In this document: positions 8,450 through 15,758 of the stretch, piece by piece
Layout of the letters: each line of letters starts with the position of its first letter
Position numbering within the stretch: position 1 is the stretch's first letter
Assembly: GCF_029167375.1 (NCBI RefSeq)
Contig: NZ_JARFTP010000019.1
Span: forward strand, 16,943 to 80,942
Length of the DNA: 64,000 bases
Reading direction: 5' to 3'
DNA from: Tsukamurella sp. 8F
Lineage (GTDB): Bacteria > Actinomycetota > Actinomycetes > Mycobacteriales > Mycobacteriaceae
Notes under the pieces: generated by a model
Database searches by the model: none
The model's input: only the letters and a program-made list of their open reading frames with translations
What the model was told of the DNA's origin: nothing
Program-made: the position numbers and the translations under genes

Positions 8450-8479
8450 AACCCCCTCCGATATCGGTCGGAGGGGGTT
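8450..8479 (-). terminator. hairpin terminator, original 3' flank of tRNA-Pro
   Basis: AACCCCCTCCGA (8450-8461) pairs perfectly with TCGGAGGGGGTT (8468-8479) around a 6-base loop. It sits 3 bases outside the left attachment repeat, where the tRNA-Pro gene's 3' flank would have been before integration. It is therefore probably the ancestral tRNA terminator, now separated from the tRNA by 14 kb; it could also stop transcripts leaving the element. Confidence 0.75.
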
Positions 8480-8482
8480 CTG

Positions 8483-8527
8483 GTGTCGGGCTGACAGGAT
8501 TTGAACCTGCGACCACTTGACCCCCAG
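8483..8527. repeat. attL, 45-bp direct repeat (tRNA-Pro 3' fragment)
   Basis: Identical over 45 bases to 22688-22732. It contains the 3' part of the tRNA-Pro gene (acceptor, T arm and the anticodon-arm start) but stops at CCCCCAG, so it does not make a tRNA. The first base after the match differs on each side, which defines the boundaries. Confidence 0.92.
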
Positions 8528-8633
8528 AGCGCCGAACGAGGAGCAACTACGTCCGTCCAGTTTGAATATGTGCAGGTCACGGCGTTGGCGGCGTTCAGTA
8601 CGTAGCATCGTGTCCACGGTGTTCGGACGTGTC

Positions 8634-8651
8634 TTGGCAAGCTGTTGGCAA
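8634..8651 (+). repeat. integrase arm-type sites, left end
   Basis: TTGGCAA occurs at 8634-8640 and 8645-8651, an 11-bp period, followed by CCTGGCGGC. The right end has the same arrangement at 22587-22604. Paired heptamers just inside both att sites are what arm-type binding sites of a tyrosine integrase look like. The 8334-8682 stretch otherwise holds only the terminator and attL. Confidence 0.65.
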
Positions 8652-8682
8652 CCTGGCGGCGCGCTGTCGGCGCGTGAGAGCG

Positions 8683-9120
8683 CTACCCCGAGAGCATGTT
8701 TCCACCGGCGCCGCCGAGGGCATCGAGGGCGACCTGCGTCGCGGCGCCGGACAGCCAGAGCCCGATCTGTTTGGCCATGCTCCGCCGCTCCTTAGGTTCG
8801 GAGTCGTCCTCCGCCATCGCTTCGAACGCGGCGATCAGCCGATCAAGTTGGTTCTCCGGCGTCGGCCACTGCCCGACGACCCGCAGCGCATCGCCCGTCG
8901 GCGCGCCCACGCGCATGATCTGGCCGCCCGACGCCCCTTGCGTCTTCTCGAAGTACGGCTGCCGCATGAGTGCCCGTATCGCACGCTGAACAGTGTCCTG
9001 GTCGAAGTCGGTGGCTCTCGCGATCTCACCGACTTGCACAGCTTGGCCGGTCTGTTCGTACAGCTCGACCACCGCGCGGAGTACGGGTACGTCGCGGGTG
9101 CTCCAGGTGTCCTCGGTCAT
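8683..9120 (-). CDS. winged-helix protein of the mobile element
   Basis: A 145-residue protein. Residues about 1-60 look like a winged helix (VPVLRAVVELYEQTGQAVQV, GEIARATDFDQDTVQRAIRA), followed by a linker and a C-terminal helical part ending in a Gly/Ala-rich tail. It is the element gene nearest attL and is transcribed toward it. A regulatory or DNA-binding role is inferred from the fold only. The ATG at 9120 is preferred over an upstream start whose extension is Arg/Pro-rich. Confidence 0.6.
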   Translation of the reverse strand: MTEDTWSTRDVPVLRAVVELYEQTGQAVQVGEIARATDFDQDTVQRAIRALMRQPYFEKTQGASGGQIMRVGAPTGDALRVVGQWPTPENQLDRLIAAFEAMAEDDSEPKERRSMAKQIGLWLSGAATQVALDALGGAGGNMLSG

Positions 9121-9189
9121 GGACCGTGAGCTTATGGCGCGCGGGTGGGCGCGGGGACGAACTTCGCGCAAGATTCCACCGGACGTCGC

Positions 9190-9855
9190 TCAGGCAGCCG
9201 AACCACCTGGTCTCTCCTGCGGTTCCTCTTCGCCGTCGAGCCCTTTGGCATGCCTGATATCAGATGACAGTACCCACGGGAGCCAGTACAACCATGTGGG
9301 TGCAGAGCGTGGAGGTTCTGACTGCTCCCATCGGCTCGGCTTCGGTGACAGCCATGCGGGTCGGCGTGCGTCTCGCCGCCGGAAATCGTCGGGCATCCCC
9401 TCGCGGACAAACCTGAACCGTTCCTCCCGGGTCATCATGACCGAGCTGCTGAACGCGTATATGCTCTCGGCCGCGATGAAGCCGAGGACGCCCAGCACGC
9501 TCCAGAGCAGCCATCCGTACGGCTTCCACCGGGGGAGCACGACCATGGCTGTCAAGAAGATTCCGTAGCCAGCGACCGCGAGCGCGTACATCGACCACTC
9601 GGTCGGGACTCGGTGATACGCCGCCACACGTTTAGAGAGGCGGCGCGCCTCAGCGCACAGTTCTCGACGCTCGACCGCAAGCTCGGGTAGTTGATCAAGC
9701 TTCATCTTGTCGAGCAGATCCAAGACTTTTTGGAGCCGCCACCCGAAATAGCGGCCTGGCCCTGCGAGAGCGAGTCCGAGCGCAACCGCAGCGGCAATCG
9801 AGGCCGCCGTAACGGGACCAGCAAGCGGCACGAACCAACTGCGCGAAGTGTCCAC
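9190..9855 (-). CDS. element-borne membrane protein of unknown function
   Basis: A 221-residue protein with four hydrophobic stretches: FVPLAGPVTAASIAAAVALG near residue 8, a coiled, charged segment (VLDLLDKMKLDQLPELAVER) at about 40-75, then MYALAVAGYGIFLTAMVVLP and WLLWSVLGVLGFIAAESIYA around 95-145, and a charged cytoplasmic tail. Start is a GTG at 9855. No family is recognised. Membrane proteins in integrated phage elements often act in superinfection exclusion, but nothing here proves that. Confidence 0.6.
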   Translation of the reverse strand: MDTSRSWFVPLAGPVTAASIAAAVALGLALAGPGRYFGWRLQKVLDLLDKMKLDQLPELAVERRELCAEARRLSKRVAAYHRVPTEWSMYALAVAGYGIFLTAMVVLPRWKPYGWLLWSVLGVLGFIAAESIYAFSSSVMMTREERFRFVREGMPDDFRRRDARRPAWLSPKPSRWEQSEPPRSAPTWLYWLPWVLSSDIRHAKGLDGEEEPQERPGGSAA

Positions 9856-9886
9856 CGCGCAAGTATGGCGGACTTTGCGCGGAGGT

Positions 9887-10435
9887 CTACAGCGTCCGCA
9901 CCGAGACCTTGAGTTCACCCGGTGCCCAGCCCGAGCGGACGAGAGCCAGTGTGTGCGACGTCTTCCGTCGCGACCCGTAGGCGCCCAGGGCGAACAGCAC
10001 GCCGCCGTGGTCGACCTCGCCCGCGCTGGCGAGGGCGCGTGCCACGCGGGATATGGCAGGCCAGCATCGATCAACGACTTGCTCGACGTACGCGAAGTCG
10101 GGGGCCGGACCCGCCGCCGCGATCAACGCCTCATCGTGCGGGTTCTGGTCCAGCAGGTTCCGCACTTCGTAGTACCCGGGTCGGCGGCCGCGACGGAACC
10201 GGGCTTCGGCGTACGGCCCCGCCCAGCCGACGTCAGGCTGCCGATGTTCGTCCAGATGTGACATGGCAGTCTCGCCTTCCAGGTCGTCGTCGCGCAGCCG
10301 CGCGCTGATGCCCTGGCCGCCCAGGAGGACGGCCGCGACGGCATGCCCAGCCTCGTGGTACGCCAGCGCGAGCCGCTGCTGTCGCCGTACGCGTTCGACG
10401 GCCGCGCGTACCTGGGGCTCGGTCATCGTGGTCAT
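9887..10435 (-). CDS. HEAGH-motif protein, possible metallopeptidase
   Basis: A 182-residue protein with YHEAGHAVAAVLLG at about residues 26-39, the zinc-binding HExxH helix as found in M41 (FtsH-type) and related peptidases. A third ligand cannot be identified with confidence; Glu/Asp residues in EALIAAAGPAPDFAY, near residue 112, are candidates. The rest is unlike FtsH: no AAA domain and no membrane segment. Related short HEAGH proteins occur in actinophages with unknown roles. It starts at ATG 10435 after a purine-rich AGGACGGGA. Confidence 0.6.
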   Translation of the reverse strand: MTTMTEPQVRAAVERVRRQQRLALAYHEAGHAVAAVLLGGQGISARLRDDDLEGETAMSHLDEHRQPDVGWAGPYAEARFRRGRRPGYYEVRNLLDQNPHDEALIAAAGPAPDFAYVEQVVDRCWPAISRVARALASAGEVDHGGVLFALGAYGSRRKTSHTLALVRSGWAPGELKVSVRTL

Positions 10436-10519
10436 CGGGTCCCGTCCTGTTCTAGTCGTGTTGTGGGGCCGGTGCGGCGGCGGGGGCCCGGAGCCACGCC
10501 CGCCGCCGCACCGGAGGGC

Positions 10520-11227
10520 TCAAGGCGTAGGAGAGGGCGCCTCGAGGCCCAGTTCCTGGAGTTCGCGGCGAGCGGCCTCGACCTCGGTGGACTGGGGGTT
10601 CGGGCGGGTCGGGGGGCCGTAGGTCTCCCGATTGAACTGGGCCTTGTCGAGCTTCCGAGACAGACTCAGGCCCGCAGAATCCAGCTCGCGCAGCACAGTG
10701 ACGATCCGGTCCGAGATCGATGGCTCGCCGTTCAGATCCGACGTCCGTGCCCGGCCGAGAACGCCGGCCAACTGGTCGCTCAAGCCGTTGGCAGCCGCGT
10801 ACCCCGTGAGCGCCTCGGCCCAGTCGCCGGAAGCGAGGTCGCGGTCATGGACGACGGGGAGTTCTGGCCTGGGCGCAAGTGCCGCCAGGGCACGCCGCGC
10901 ACGGCGCTGCTGCTCGTAGGGAAGAACAGCGACGTCTCGGCGCGCAGCGGATTCCGCGACGATCGCGGACGCGACGTGCACGACCTCGGCACTGGCGTCG
11001 AGCACTGCGAGAACTGATCTCATGTACGCGGAGGGTGCGGGCTCGTCGGCGACGCGGCGCGCCAAGGGGGTCACGATATCCGCGACCTCGTGGGCCAAGT
11101 CCCAGCCGCCACCGAGGACGACGGGTTGCCGACGCCGACGCCGCTCACGCAGCGCTCCAGGATCGGTGGGCATAGCGGGCTCGCGCATCGCGCTGTAGTC
11201 ACGCGGCCGGATGTAGGGCGCGCTCAT
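10520..11227 (-). CDS. hypothetical element protein
   Basis: A 235-residue helix-rich, Ala/Arg-rich soluble protein with no family I recognise. The N-terminus (SAPYIRPRDYSAM) and the C-terminus (EARRELQELGLEAPSP) are polar. Its ATG at 11227 overlaps the stop of the next upstream gene by four bases (ATGA at 11224-11227), so it is translationally coupled to the two small genes at 11224-11726. Confidence 0.6.
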   Translation of the reverse strand: MSAPYIRPRDYSAMREPAMPTDPGALRERRRRRQPVVLGGGWDLAHEVADIVTPLARRVADEPAPSAYMRSVLAVLDASAEVVHVASAIVAESAARRDVAVLPYEQQRRARRALAALAPRPELPVVHDRDLASGDWAEALTGYAAANGLSDQLAGVLGRARTSDLNGEPSISDRIVTVLRELDSAGLSLSRKLDKAQFNRETYGPPTRPNPQSTEVEAARRELQELGLEAPSPTP

Positions 11228-11421
11228 GGGGTCCTCCTGGTGTCGAACGGGCGGGAAGCAAGGTCGGCCGCAGCGTCGGTGTGCCCGTCGAGCAGCAGGT
11301 CGAGCACCCGGCGCATCCGGGCAGCGAAGGCGTCGCGGCAGGGTCGCGGCCGAGCGTTGCAGTACGCGTCCACGAGCACGTCAGCCACCGTGTCGGTGCG
11401 GTCGACGGTGGGTGCGCTCAC
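11224..11421 (-). CDS. small hypothetical element protein
   Basis: A 65-residue helical protein starting at GTG 11421, which has AGGAGG at an ideal distance and overlaps the stop of the upstream gene (GTGA, 11418-11421). Its stop overlaps the start of the 10520-11227 gene in the same way. The region RDAFAARMRRVLDLLLDGHT suggests an amphipathic helix. Function unknown. Confidence 0.6.
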   Translation of the reverse strand: MSAPTVDRTDTVADVLVDAYCNARPRPCRDAFAARMRRVLDLLLDGHTDAAADLASRPFDTRRTP

Positions 11422-11726
11422 GCTGCCCTCCTGAACGGGATGCGTGCGGCGTGCAGGCGTGCGCGGTGCGCCTCGGTCATCCGGCCCAGGAACGTGGCCC
11501 CGCCGATCTTGGTGGCGTAGATGTGCTCGCGCGCAACGAGATCGGCCAGAGCCTCGGTGCACGTCCACGCGCGATCAGCACCGGGTGGAATCGGCAGGAA
11601 TCGCCGCAGTGGTGCGAGCGGGATCAGATCGAAGTCGCCGATCTCGGCGACGGCCGCGAGGATCGCGGCCTCTATCTCGGGGTGGCGGCCGGTGTTGGCC
11701 TGGTCAGGGGTGCGCTCGGTAGGCAT
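11418..11726 (-). CDS. small hypothetical element protein
   Basis: A 102-residue protein starting at ATG 11726 behind AAGGGA. The pattern IEAAILAAVAEIGDFDLIPL followed by EALADLVAREHIYATKIGG resembles a winged-helix fold, with two helices and a basic tail, but this is weak. It heads a three-gene coupled group (11726 to 10520). The 11727-11992 stretch upstream holds no gene I can support; presumably it contains the promoter. Confidence 0.55.
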   Translation of the reverse strand: MPTERTPDQANTGRHPEIEAAILAAVAEIGDFDLIPLAPLRRFLPIPPGADRAWTCTEALADLVAREHIYATKIGGATFLGRMTEAHRARLHAARIPFRRAA

Positions 11727-11992
11727 GGTGTATTCCCTTGCATCAGTGTGGGATTCGGTTGTGTTCCCGCCGCGCGGCCGAGGCTCCGAGCAGCGGGGAT
11801 AGTAGTGACAGGGACGTTTGAGTGGAGCGGCGGGACATCCGGGCGAGTGAACATCGAGTCGACGTGCCCGCCGCTCCGGGTGCGGCCAGACCCGCGCCGC
11901 CGCAGTGGATTCGGGTCGGCCGGAGCCCGCACGACGCGGGTGAGAGAGCACGGCGCCATGCGAGCACCGCCCGGCCCGAACCGGGTCAGCGG

Positions 11993-12217
11993 TCAGTCGG
12001 GGGTCGGGCGAGCACTGACAAGCAGCGCGTCGAGGTCGGCGACCTTGAACCGAAGAGGGCCACCCGGGGAGAGGCGGAACGCCTGTAGACGACCACGGCG
12101 TGCCAGCTCGTGCACCGTCCAGCGCGAGACCCGTAGTCGCTCAGCGGCTTCCGGGGTCGTCAGCCACGGACCGACCGGCGACGGCGCGGTGTCCGTGTGG
12201 ACCGTCGGTGTGTTCAT
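11993..12217 (-). CDS. excisionase-like helix-turn-helix protein
   Basis: A 74-residue MerR/Xis-type protein: PWLTTPEAAERLRVSRWTVH followed by ELARRGRLQAFRLSPGG and a short C-terminal helix, the usual 'binding domain, excisionase family' layout. Such proteins bend DNA at phage arms or regulate transcription. It could be an excisionase or a regulator of the left gene group; the element has a second protein of this type at 19774-19989. The promoter spacing suggests a leaderless message starting at or beside the ATG. Confidence 0.75.
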   Translation of the reverse strand: MNTPTVHTDTAPSPVGPWLTTPEAAERLRVSRWTVHELARRGRLQAFRLSPGGPLRFKVADLDALLVSARPTPD

Positions 12218-12224
12218 GGTGTTG

Positions 12225-12253
12225 AGAGTAGATCGCAGGAGTGCACAGGTCAA
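12225..12253 (-). promoter_or_regulatory. promoter for leaderless Xis-like gene
   Basis: Reading the minus strand: TTGACC (12253-12248), a 17-base spacer, TACTCT (12230-12225), then seven bases to the ATG at 12217. Both hexamers fit a housekeeping sigma factor. The start point would fall on or next to the initiation codon, as in actinobacterial leaderless mRNAs. Confidence 0.6.
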
Positions 12254-12533
12254 GGACTACAGAACCGAAAAGCCATGCAGTTCACCGACATTGGTAGGTG
12301 AACTCCGCGTCGCGGAGAGATCATGCAGCGGTTGGCGGGTAGTCTCTATCGCAGCTCCGCGCGGCGCCTGCAGGCATGGCAGGCCCCCTCCCGCGCGGAC
12401 GCACCGCAGCCCGCTGGTTCTCGGGGTCATGCCGAACCAGCGGGCTGCGTCGCGTTCGCGGTCGGGCTACGTGCCGTTCAGGGCGTGCCGCTTCACGGTG
12501 TGTCGCCGGGGCATCCAAGGCGTTAGACATGCA

Positions 12534-12567
12534 GAGAGGCCACCAGGCGAGTGTCTGGTGGCCTCTC
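12534..12567. terminator. strong bidirectional hairpin terminator
   Basis: GAGAGGCCACCAG (12534-12546) pairs perfectly with CTGGTGGCCTCTC (12555-12567), 13 bp around an 8-base loop. It lies 22 bases beyond the stop of the MmpS-like gene and insulates it from the genes on its left. The rest of 12254-12588 holds nothing I can support. Confidence 0.8.
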
Positions 12568-12588
12568 GTGACTCAGAGTGCGGTTGGG

Positions 12589-13119
12589 CTAGAAGAGCTT
12601 TCCGTTGCAGCTCACTACCGCGTACTGCCCCTCGGAGGAGTTCTCGGCCTGCACCTTGCCGTCCACGATGATCTTGCAGGATATGGTGCCGTCGCCGCTG
12701 TTCTGGGCGGTGACCCCCTTGATGGTCGTCTTCGACTTGCTGAACGGCTTGGACCGCCACGGTAGGGCGACGCCGTTGGCCTGGGACTGCTGTGCGTTCT
12801 CACCGAAGTAGGTGATGTTGTTCGCCTCGCCGCTGTCGGCTGTGACCTCGTAGACGACGGTGCCCTTTGCGGTATCAGCCTTCGTTGTGGGCTGCGCGAC
12901 TGCCGCACCGGTCGCTTCCGGGGCTGCCGACGCGACGGTGCCCGACGCGTTCGTGGTGGTGTCGTCCTTCTTGTCTCCGCCGCCCGAGGCGACCGAGATG
13001 ATGACGATGACGACCACGATCGCGAGCAGTACCCACGGCCACTTGCGCCGCTTCTTCTTCGGTGGTTGCGGGGGCTGCTGGGGCGGATAGGGGTAGGGCT
13101 GCTGGGGTGGGTTGGACAT
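12589..13119 (-). CDS. MmpS-like membrane protein, element cargo
   Basis: A 176-residue protein with a Pro/Gln-rich cytoplasmic start, a KKKRRK basic patch, one transmembrane helix (WPWVLLAIVVVIVIISVASG, residues about 28-47), a linker, and a C-terminal domain with the MmpS features VVYEVTADSGEANNITYFGE, LPWRSKPF, ISCKIIVDGKVQAENSSEGQ and a late cysteine. MmpS proteins are periplasmic partners of MmpL lipid/siderophore exporters in mycolate bacteria. The gene has its own GGAGGAGG ribosome site, upstream gap and terminator, so it is a stand-alone unit, likely expressed in the integrated state. Confidence 0.75.
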   Translation of the reverse strand: MSNPPQQPYPYPPQQPPQPPKKKRRKWPWVLLAIVVVIVIISVASGGGDKKDDTTTNASGTVASAAPEATGAAVAQPTTKADTAKGTVVYEVTADSGEANNITYFGENAQQSQANGVALPWRSKPFSKSKTTIKGVTAQNSGDGTISCKIIVDGKVQAENSSEGQYAVVSCNGKLF

Positions 13120-13295
13120 GTCGGACTCCTCCTCCATCGTCTTGATAGGAACGTGAGTTGTATCACATGCCCACCGTGCGATTTTCCGACAACCCACGTA
13201 TTTCGAGCGATTCCGGCGGTGCGCAAACGTCATGCCCCCCGGCACGGAGTCGCTGTCCCTGCGGCAGAACGAGCCTCGCCGCACGTCCGGGGCAC

Positions 13296-14801
13296 TCAGC
13301 CGGTGATCCGGCGGCGCAGCATCCGCGCGCGCTCCGACGCGTTCGTTGGCAGGCCGAGCACCATGCCCTGGCCGGCGGCCAGTAGATCGTGGGCGACCAC
13401 GGCGGCGGCGAGGCCGTCCGGCTGGTGCTGCCCCCGCTGCCACCGCAGCGCCTGCTCCTCGAACTTCGGAAGATGACCAGCAACCCGGCACGTGCCGGTC
13501 TCGAACGCCTGGAGCATCGCACCGCTGCGGGCCAGCGCATCACCCATCGCGCCGCGCCCCTTCTCGGGCCACATCGACACCCTGATCGGCGCGGTGTCGG
13601 GGTGCTTCCGGCGGTGGCGTTCGATCGCCTCGCGCATGATCCGGCGATACGTCTCGCGCGACGCGAACGCCTCGACCGCGACCTCCGATGCGCCGACCTC
13701 CACTGCCAGCTCCAGCGCGGTGCGCGCCCACGCGTCGCTCGTCATCGGCGCGCTGCGGTCCGCGATCAGCGCCACTACGCCGTCGCGGGTGGCCGACGCG
13801 GCGATGATTCCGGCATCGTCGCCGTGTCCACTGTCGGCGGGATCGACAGCGACGACGGTGCGAACCGGGTCCACGGGAGCCGTCGCCATGCGCCACTGAT
13901 CGAACCATTCCCGCTTGACGAGCCCGCCCTCGGGCGACGACGGCTCGCCCATGTACAAAGACCACCACGCCCTCTCACCTGCGGTACGCCGCGCGGAGGC
14001 GAAGTGCTCGGCAGTGAATCCAAGGGCCGAGGTCATCGCCTGGCCGGGCTCACGTCCCAGCGCATCCTGGATGCCGACCTCGGCGACGGCCGGGATGTTG
14101 ACGCGGCTCCACAGCTCTGGCTCGTCGGCCAGCAACGCGCCCGCGAGGTCGGCTTCATGCCATCGAGTTTGGACCAACAGAATGGACCCGCCGGGATAGA
14201 CGCGGGTCGAGTACGTGCTGCGGAACTCGTTCAGGATGCGCTTGCGATGGGCGGCCGAGTCCGCCTCGGCGGCGTCCTTGATCGGATCATCGATGATGAG
14301 CACGTGCGCTCCGAAACCTGTAGCGCCGCTGTTGATGCCACCCGCAAGTAGTCCGCCGCGTCGGCCCTCGATCCGCCACCGCCCGACCGAGGACTTGTCC
14401 GAGGCGATGGCGAGTCCCAGCTCGGCACCGTGCTCCTGGATCAGGGCGCGGACCTCGCGGCTGTGCGACTGCGCCAGCTCGTCGCTGTACGAGGTCAGCA
14501 GGACTTCACGATCAGGGTCCGAGTGCAGTGCCCACACCACAGTCCAGATGCTGAGTAGTCGGGACTTCCCAGCGCGAGGTGGTGTCGAAACGATGTCGCG
14601 GCGGTCGGGCTCGCGGACGGACCTCGCGGCGAGGTCGGACAGCAGGGCGGTGGCGGGCACGATCCGATACGACGGATCGAGGCGGCGGGCGAGTTGTGCC
14701 GGACCCGGTGCGGGTACACGGCGGCGTGCAGTCCGCAGCGCACGAACGGCGACGTATGTACGCGTCGAGTCCGAGCCGGCCGACTGTTTGCCTGTGCTCA
14801 C
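13296..14801 (-). CDS. phage terminase large subunit
   Basis: A 501-residue DNA-packaging motor. The ATPase half has a Walker A-like loop TPPRAGKS at residues 73-80, Walker B VLIIDDP at 167-173 and the coupling segment LLVQTRWHEADLAG near 208-221. The nuclease half (RNase H fold) has VVAVDPADSGHGDD at 316-329, VAVEAF near 372 and a late acidic residue in QPDGLAAAVVAHDL near 469. Length and layout match complete TerL proteins, so it seems intact. The GTG at 14801 has no clear ribosome site. No portal or capsid gene follows, which is the oddity of this element. Confidence 0.88.
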   Translation of the reverse strand: MSTGKQSAGSDSTRTYVAVRALRTARRRVPAPGPAQLARRLDPSYRIVPATALLSDLAARSVREPDRRDIVSTPPRAGKSRLLSIWTVVWALHSDPDREVLLTSYSDELAQSHSREVRALIQEHGAELGLAIASDKSSVGRWRIEGRRGGLLAGGINSGATGFGAHVLIIDDPIKDAAEADSAAHRKRILNEFRSTYSTRVYPGGSILLVQTRWHEADLAGALLADEPELWSRVNIPAVAEVGIQDALGREPGQAMTSALGFTAEHFASARRTAGERAWWSLYMGEPSSPEGGLVKREWFDQWRMATAPVDPVRTVVAVDPADSGHGDDAGIIAASATRDGVVALIADRSAPMTSDAWARTALELAVEVGASEVAVEAFASRETYRRIMREAIERHRRKHPDTAPIRVSMWPEKGRGAMGDALARSGAMLQAFETGTCRVAGHLPKFEEQALRWQRGQHQPDGLAAAVVAHDLLAAGQGMVLGLPTNASERARMLRRRITG

Positions 14802-14834
14802 GACCGGCTTCGAATCGGGTCGTATTCAGTGGAA

Positions 14835-14853
14835 ACTTGATCCCGGATCAAGT
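14835..14853. promoter_or_regulatory. 19-bp palindrome upstream of terminase gene
   Basis: ACTTGATCC (14835-14843) and GGATCAAGT (14845-14853) are perfect inverted repeats around one base, about 34 bases before the terminase start. The symmetry and size fit a dimeric repressor operator; a small hairpin is the alternative. Confidence 0.5.
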
Positions 14854-14946
14854 GGTCCTGGGTAGTTCTCACTGAGCATGTACCACCTGTGAGCTGCGGC
14901 GACGATCCCTCACCTGCGCGAGTAGCAGGCCGATCACCTGGCAGGG

Positions 14947-14964
14947 TTGCCAACAGCGTGCCAA
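14947..14964 (-). repeat. internal copy of the arm-type sites
   Basis: On the minus strand this reads TTGGCACGCTGTTGGCAACC, differing at one base of 20 from the site near attL (TTGGCAAGCTGTTGGCAACC, 8634-8653). It is inverted relative to the two end copies. Its place, between a truncated-looking gene and the terminase gene, is unexpected for an integrase arm. Confidence 0.6.
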
Positions 14965-14985
14965 CCGGCCGCGAAATCGTCTGTG

Positions 14986-15306
14986 TCACGGCGCTTCACC
15001 GAACAGAACTTCGCGGCCCAGATGACGCTGAGCGCGTGCCTCGGCGTCATCTGGGCGCAGCGATCCGGCGAGCTTGCCGTGTACGCCCGCGCGGTCGCTA
15101 CACACGGCGTCGTGCGATCGGCGGACGCGGAACTGGGAGCCGAAGCTCCGCACCGCTGTCGGGTCCATAGACCTGACCGACACAGGGGCATCGGGCACAG
15201 ACACCTCATTCGAGGGCCGTGTGCGCCGCTGCGGGTCCGGCGCGTCGAGGGCGGGCTCCGAGTGCGGCGCCGCGCTTCGGGCGCGCAGGCGGGCAAGCAG
15301 GCTCAT
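14986..15306 (-). CDS. truncated-looking phage gene, possible head-gene remnant
   Basis: The ATG at 15306 overlaps the upstream stop (ATGA, 15303-15306), a strong sign of a real start. The first about 65 codons (MSLLARLRARSAAPHSEPAL, NEVSVPDAPVSVRSM, VRSFGSQFRV) resemble the N-terminus of a phage structural protein such as a portal, but this is only an impression. Downstream the frame becomes basic and odd, while the next frame reads better (SVIWAAKFCSVK) and stops near 14934. It may be a frameshifted or deleted gene. The rest of 14802-15302 holds the palindrome, the internal arm-like site and the hairpin. Confidence 0.4.
   Translation of the reverse strand: MSLLARLRARSAAPHSEPALDAPDPQRRTRPSNEVSVPDAPVSVRSMDPTAVRSFGSQFRVRRSHDAVCSDRAGVHGKLAGSLRPDDAEARAQRHLGREVLFGEAP
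15016..15056. repeat. 17-bp hairpin inside the truncated gene
   Basis: GCCCAGATGACGCTGAG (15016-15032) pairs with CTCGGCGTCATCTGGGC (15040-15056), with one G-U pair and a 7-base loop. It may be a terminator ending the upstream gene group, or a packaging/recombination structure. There is no T-tract, which is usual for actinobacterial terminators. Confidence 0.6.
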
Positions 15307-15758
15307 GGTTCCTCCATCGGATCAGTGGTGTCAGTACGTCGCCAGCGTTCGATGACCGCCTCCGCTGCTGCCTCGGCTTCGGTGAGCACGGACGCGGGCA
15401 GGCCGTCTAGGTCGTCCGGCTCGCCGTCGGTCGATGTCGCGACGTCGGTCGCCGGGGCGTCGGGCGCCGCGTTCTCCGGTCGGGCGCCACCGTTCTCGGC
15501 CCGCAATCGCACGGACAGCCACTCGCGCAGCTCAGCCGAGGTGAGGCCACCGGCCGCAATGAACTGGCGTGCCACGTCGAGGTGGAGCGACCACAGCGGG
15601 TCGTCGGATCCGCCGCCGACAATGCCGAACTCGGCGCGCATCGTCTCGGCCAGCTCGGCCTCGAGGTTCGCCGCCGTCGTGGTTCCTGCGTCGACTTCAT
15701 CGAGCAGCGCGTACGAGGTTCTCACGATGTCGGAGTCGGTGGTCAGCGGGCGACTCAT
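15303..15758 (-). CDS. hypothetical element protein
   Basis: A 151-residue acidic protein. Residues about 1-85 are helical (YALLDEVDAGTTTAANLEAE, LHLDVARQFIAAGGLTSAEL), residues about 88-120 are a Pro/Ala/Asp-rich linker, and the end is another helix. Its ATG overlaps the stop of the 15755-16264 gene by four bases and its own stop overlaps the next start, so it sits in the middle of a tightly coupled packaging-like operon. No family is recognised; a head or packaging accessory role is a guess from context. Confidence 0.6.
   Translation of the reverse strand: MSRPLTTDSDIVRTSYALLDEVDAGTTTAANLEAELAETMRAEFGIVGGGSDDPLWSLHLDVARQFIAAGGLTSAELREWLSVRLRAENGGARPENAAPDAPATDVATSTDGEPDDLDGLPASVLTEAEAAAEAVIERWRRTDTTDPMEEP

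Noticed and set aside
8486..8527. Second tRNA-Pro gene at the left boundary
   Set aside because: Only the 3' part is present; the 5' half of the tRNA is missing, as expected for an att duplicate.
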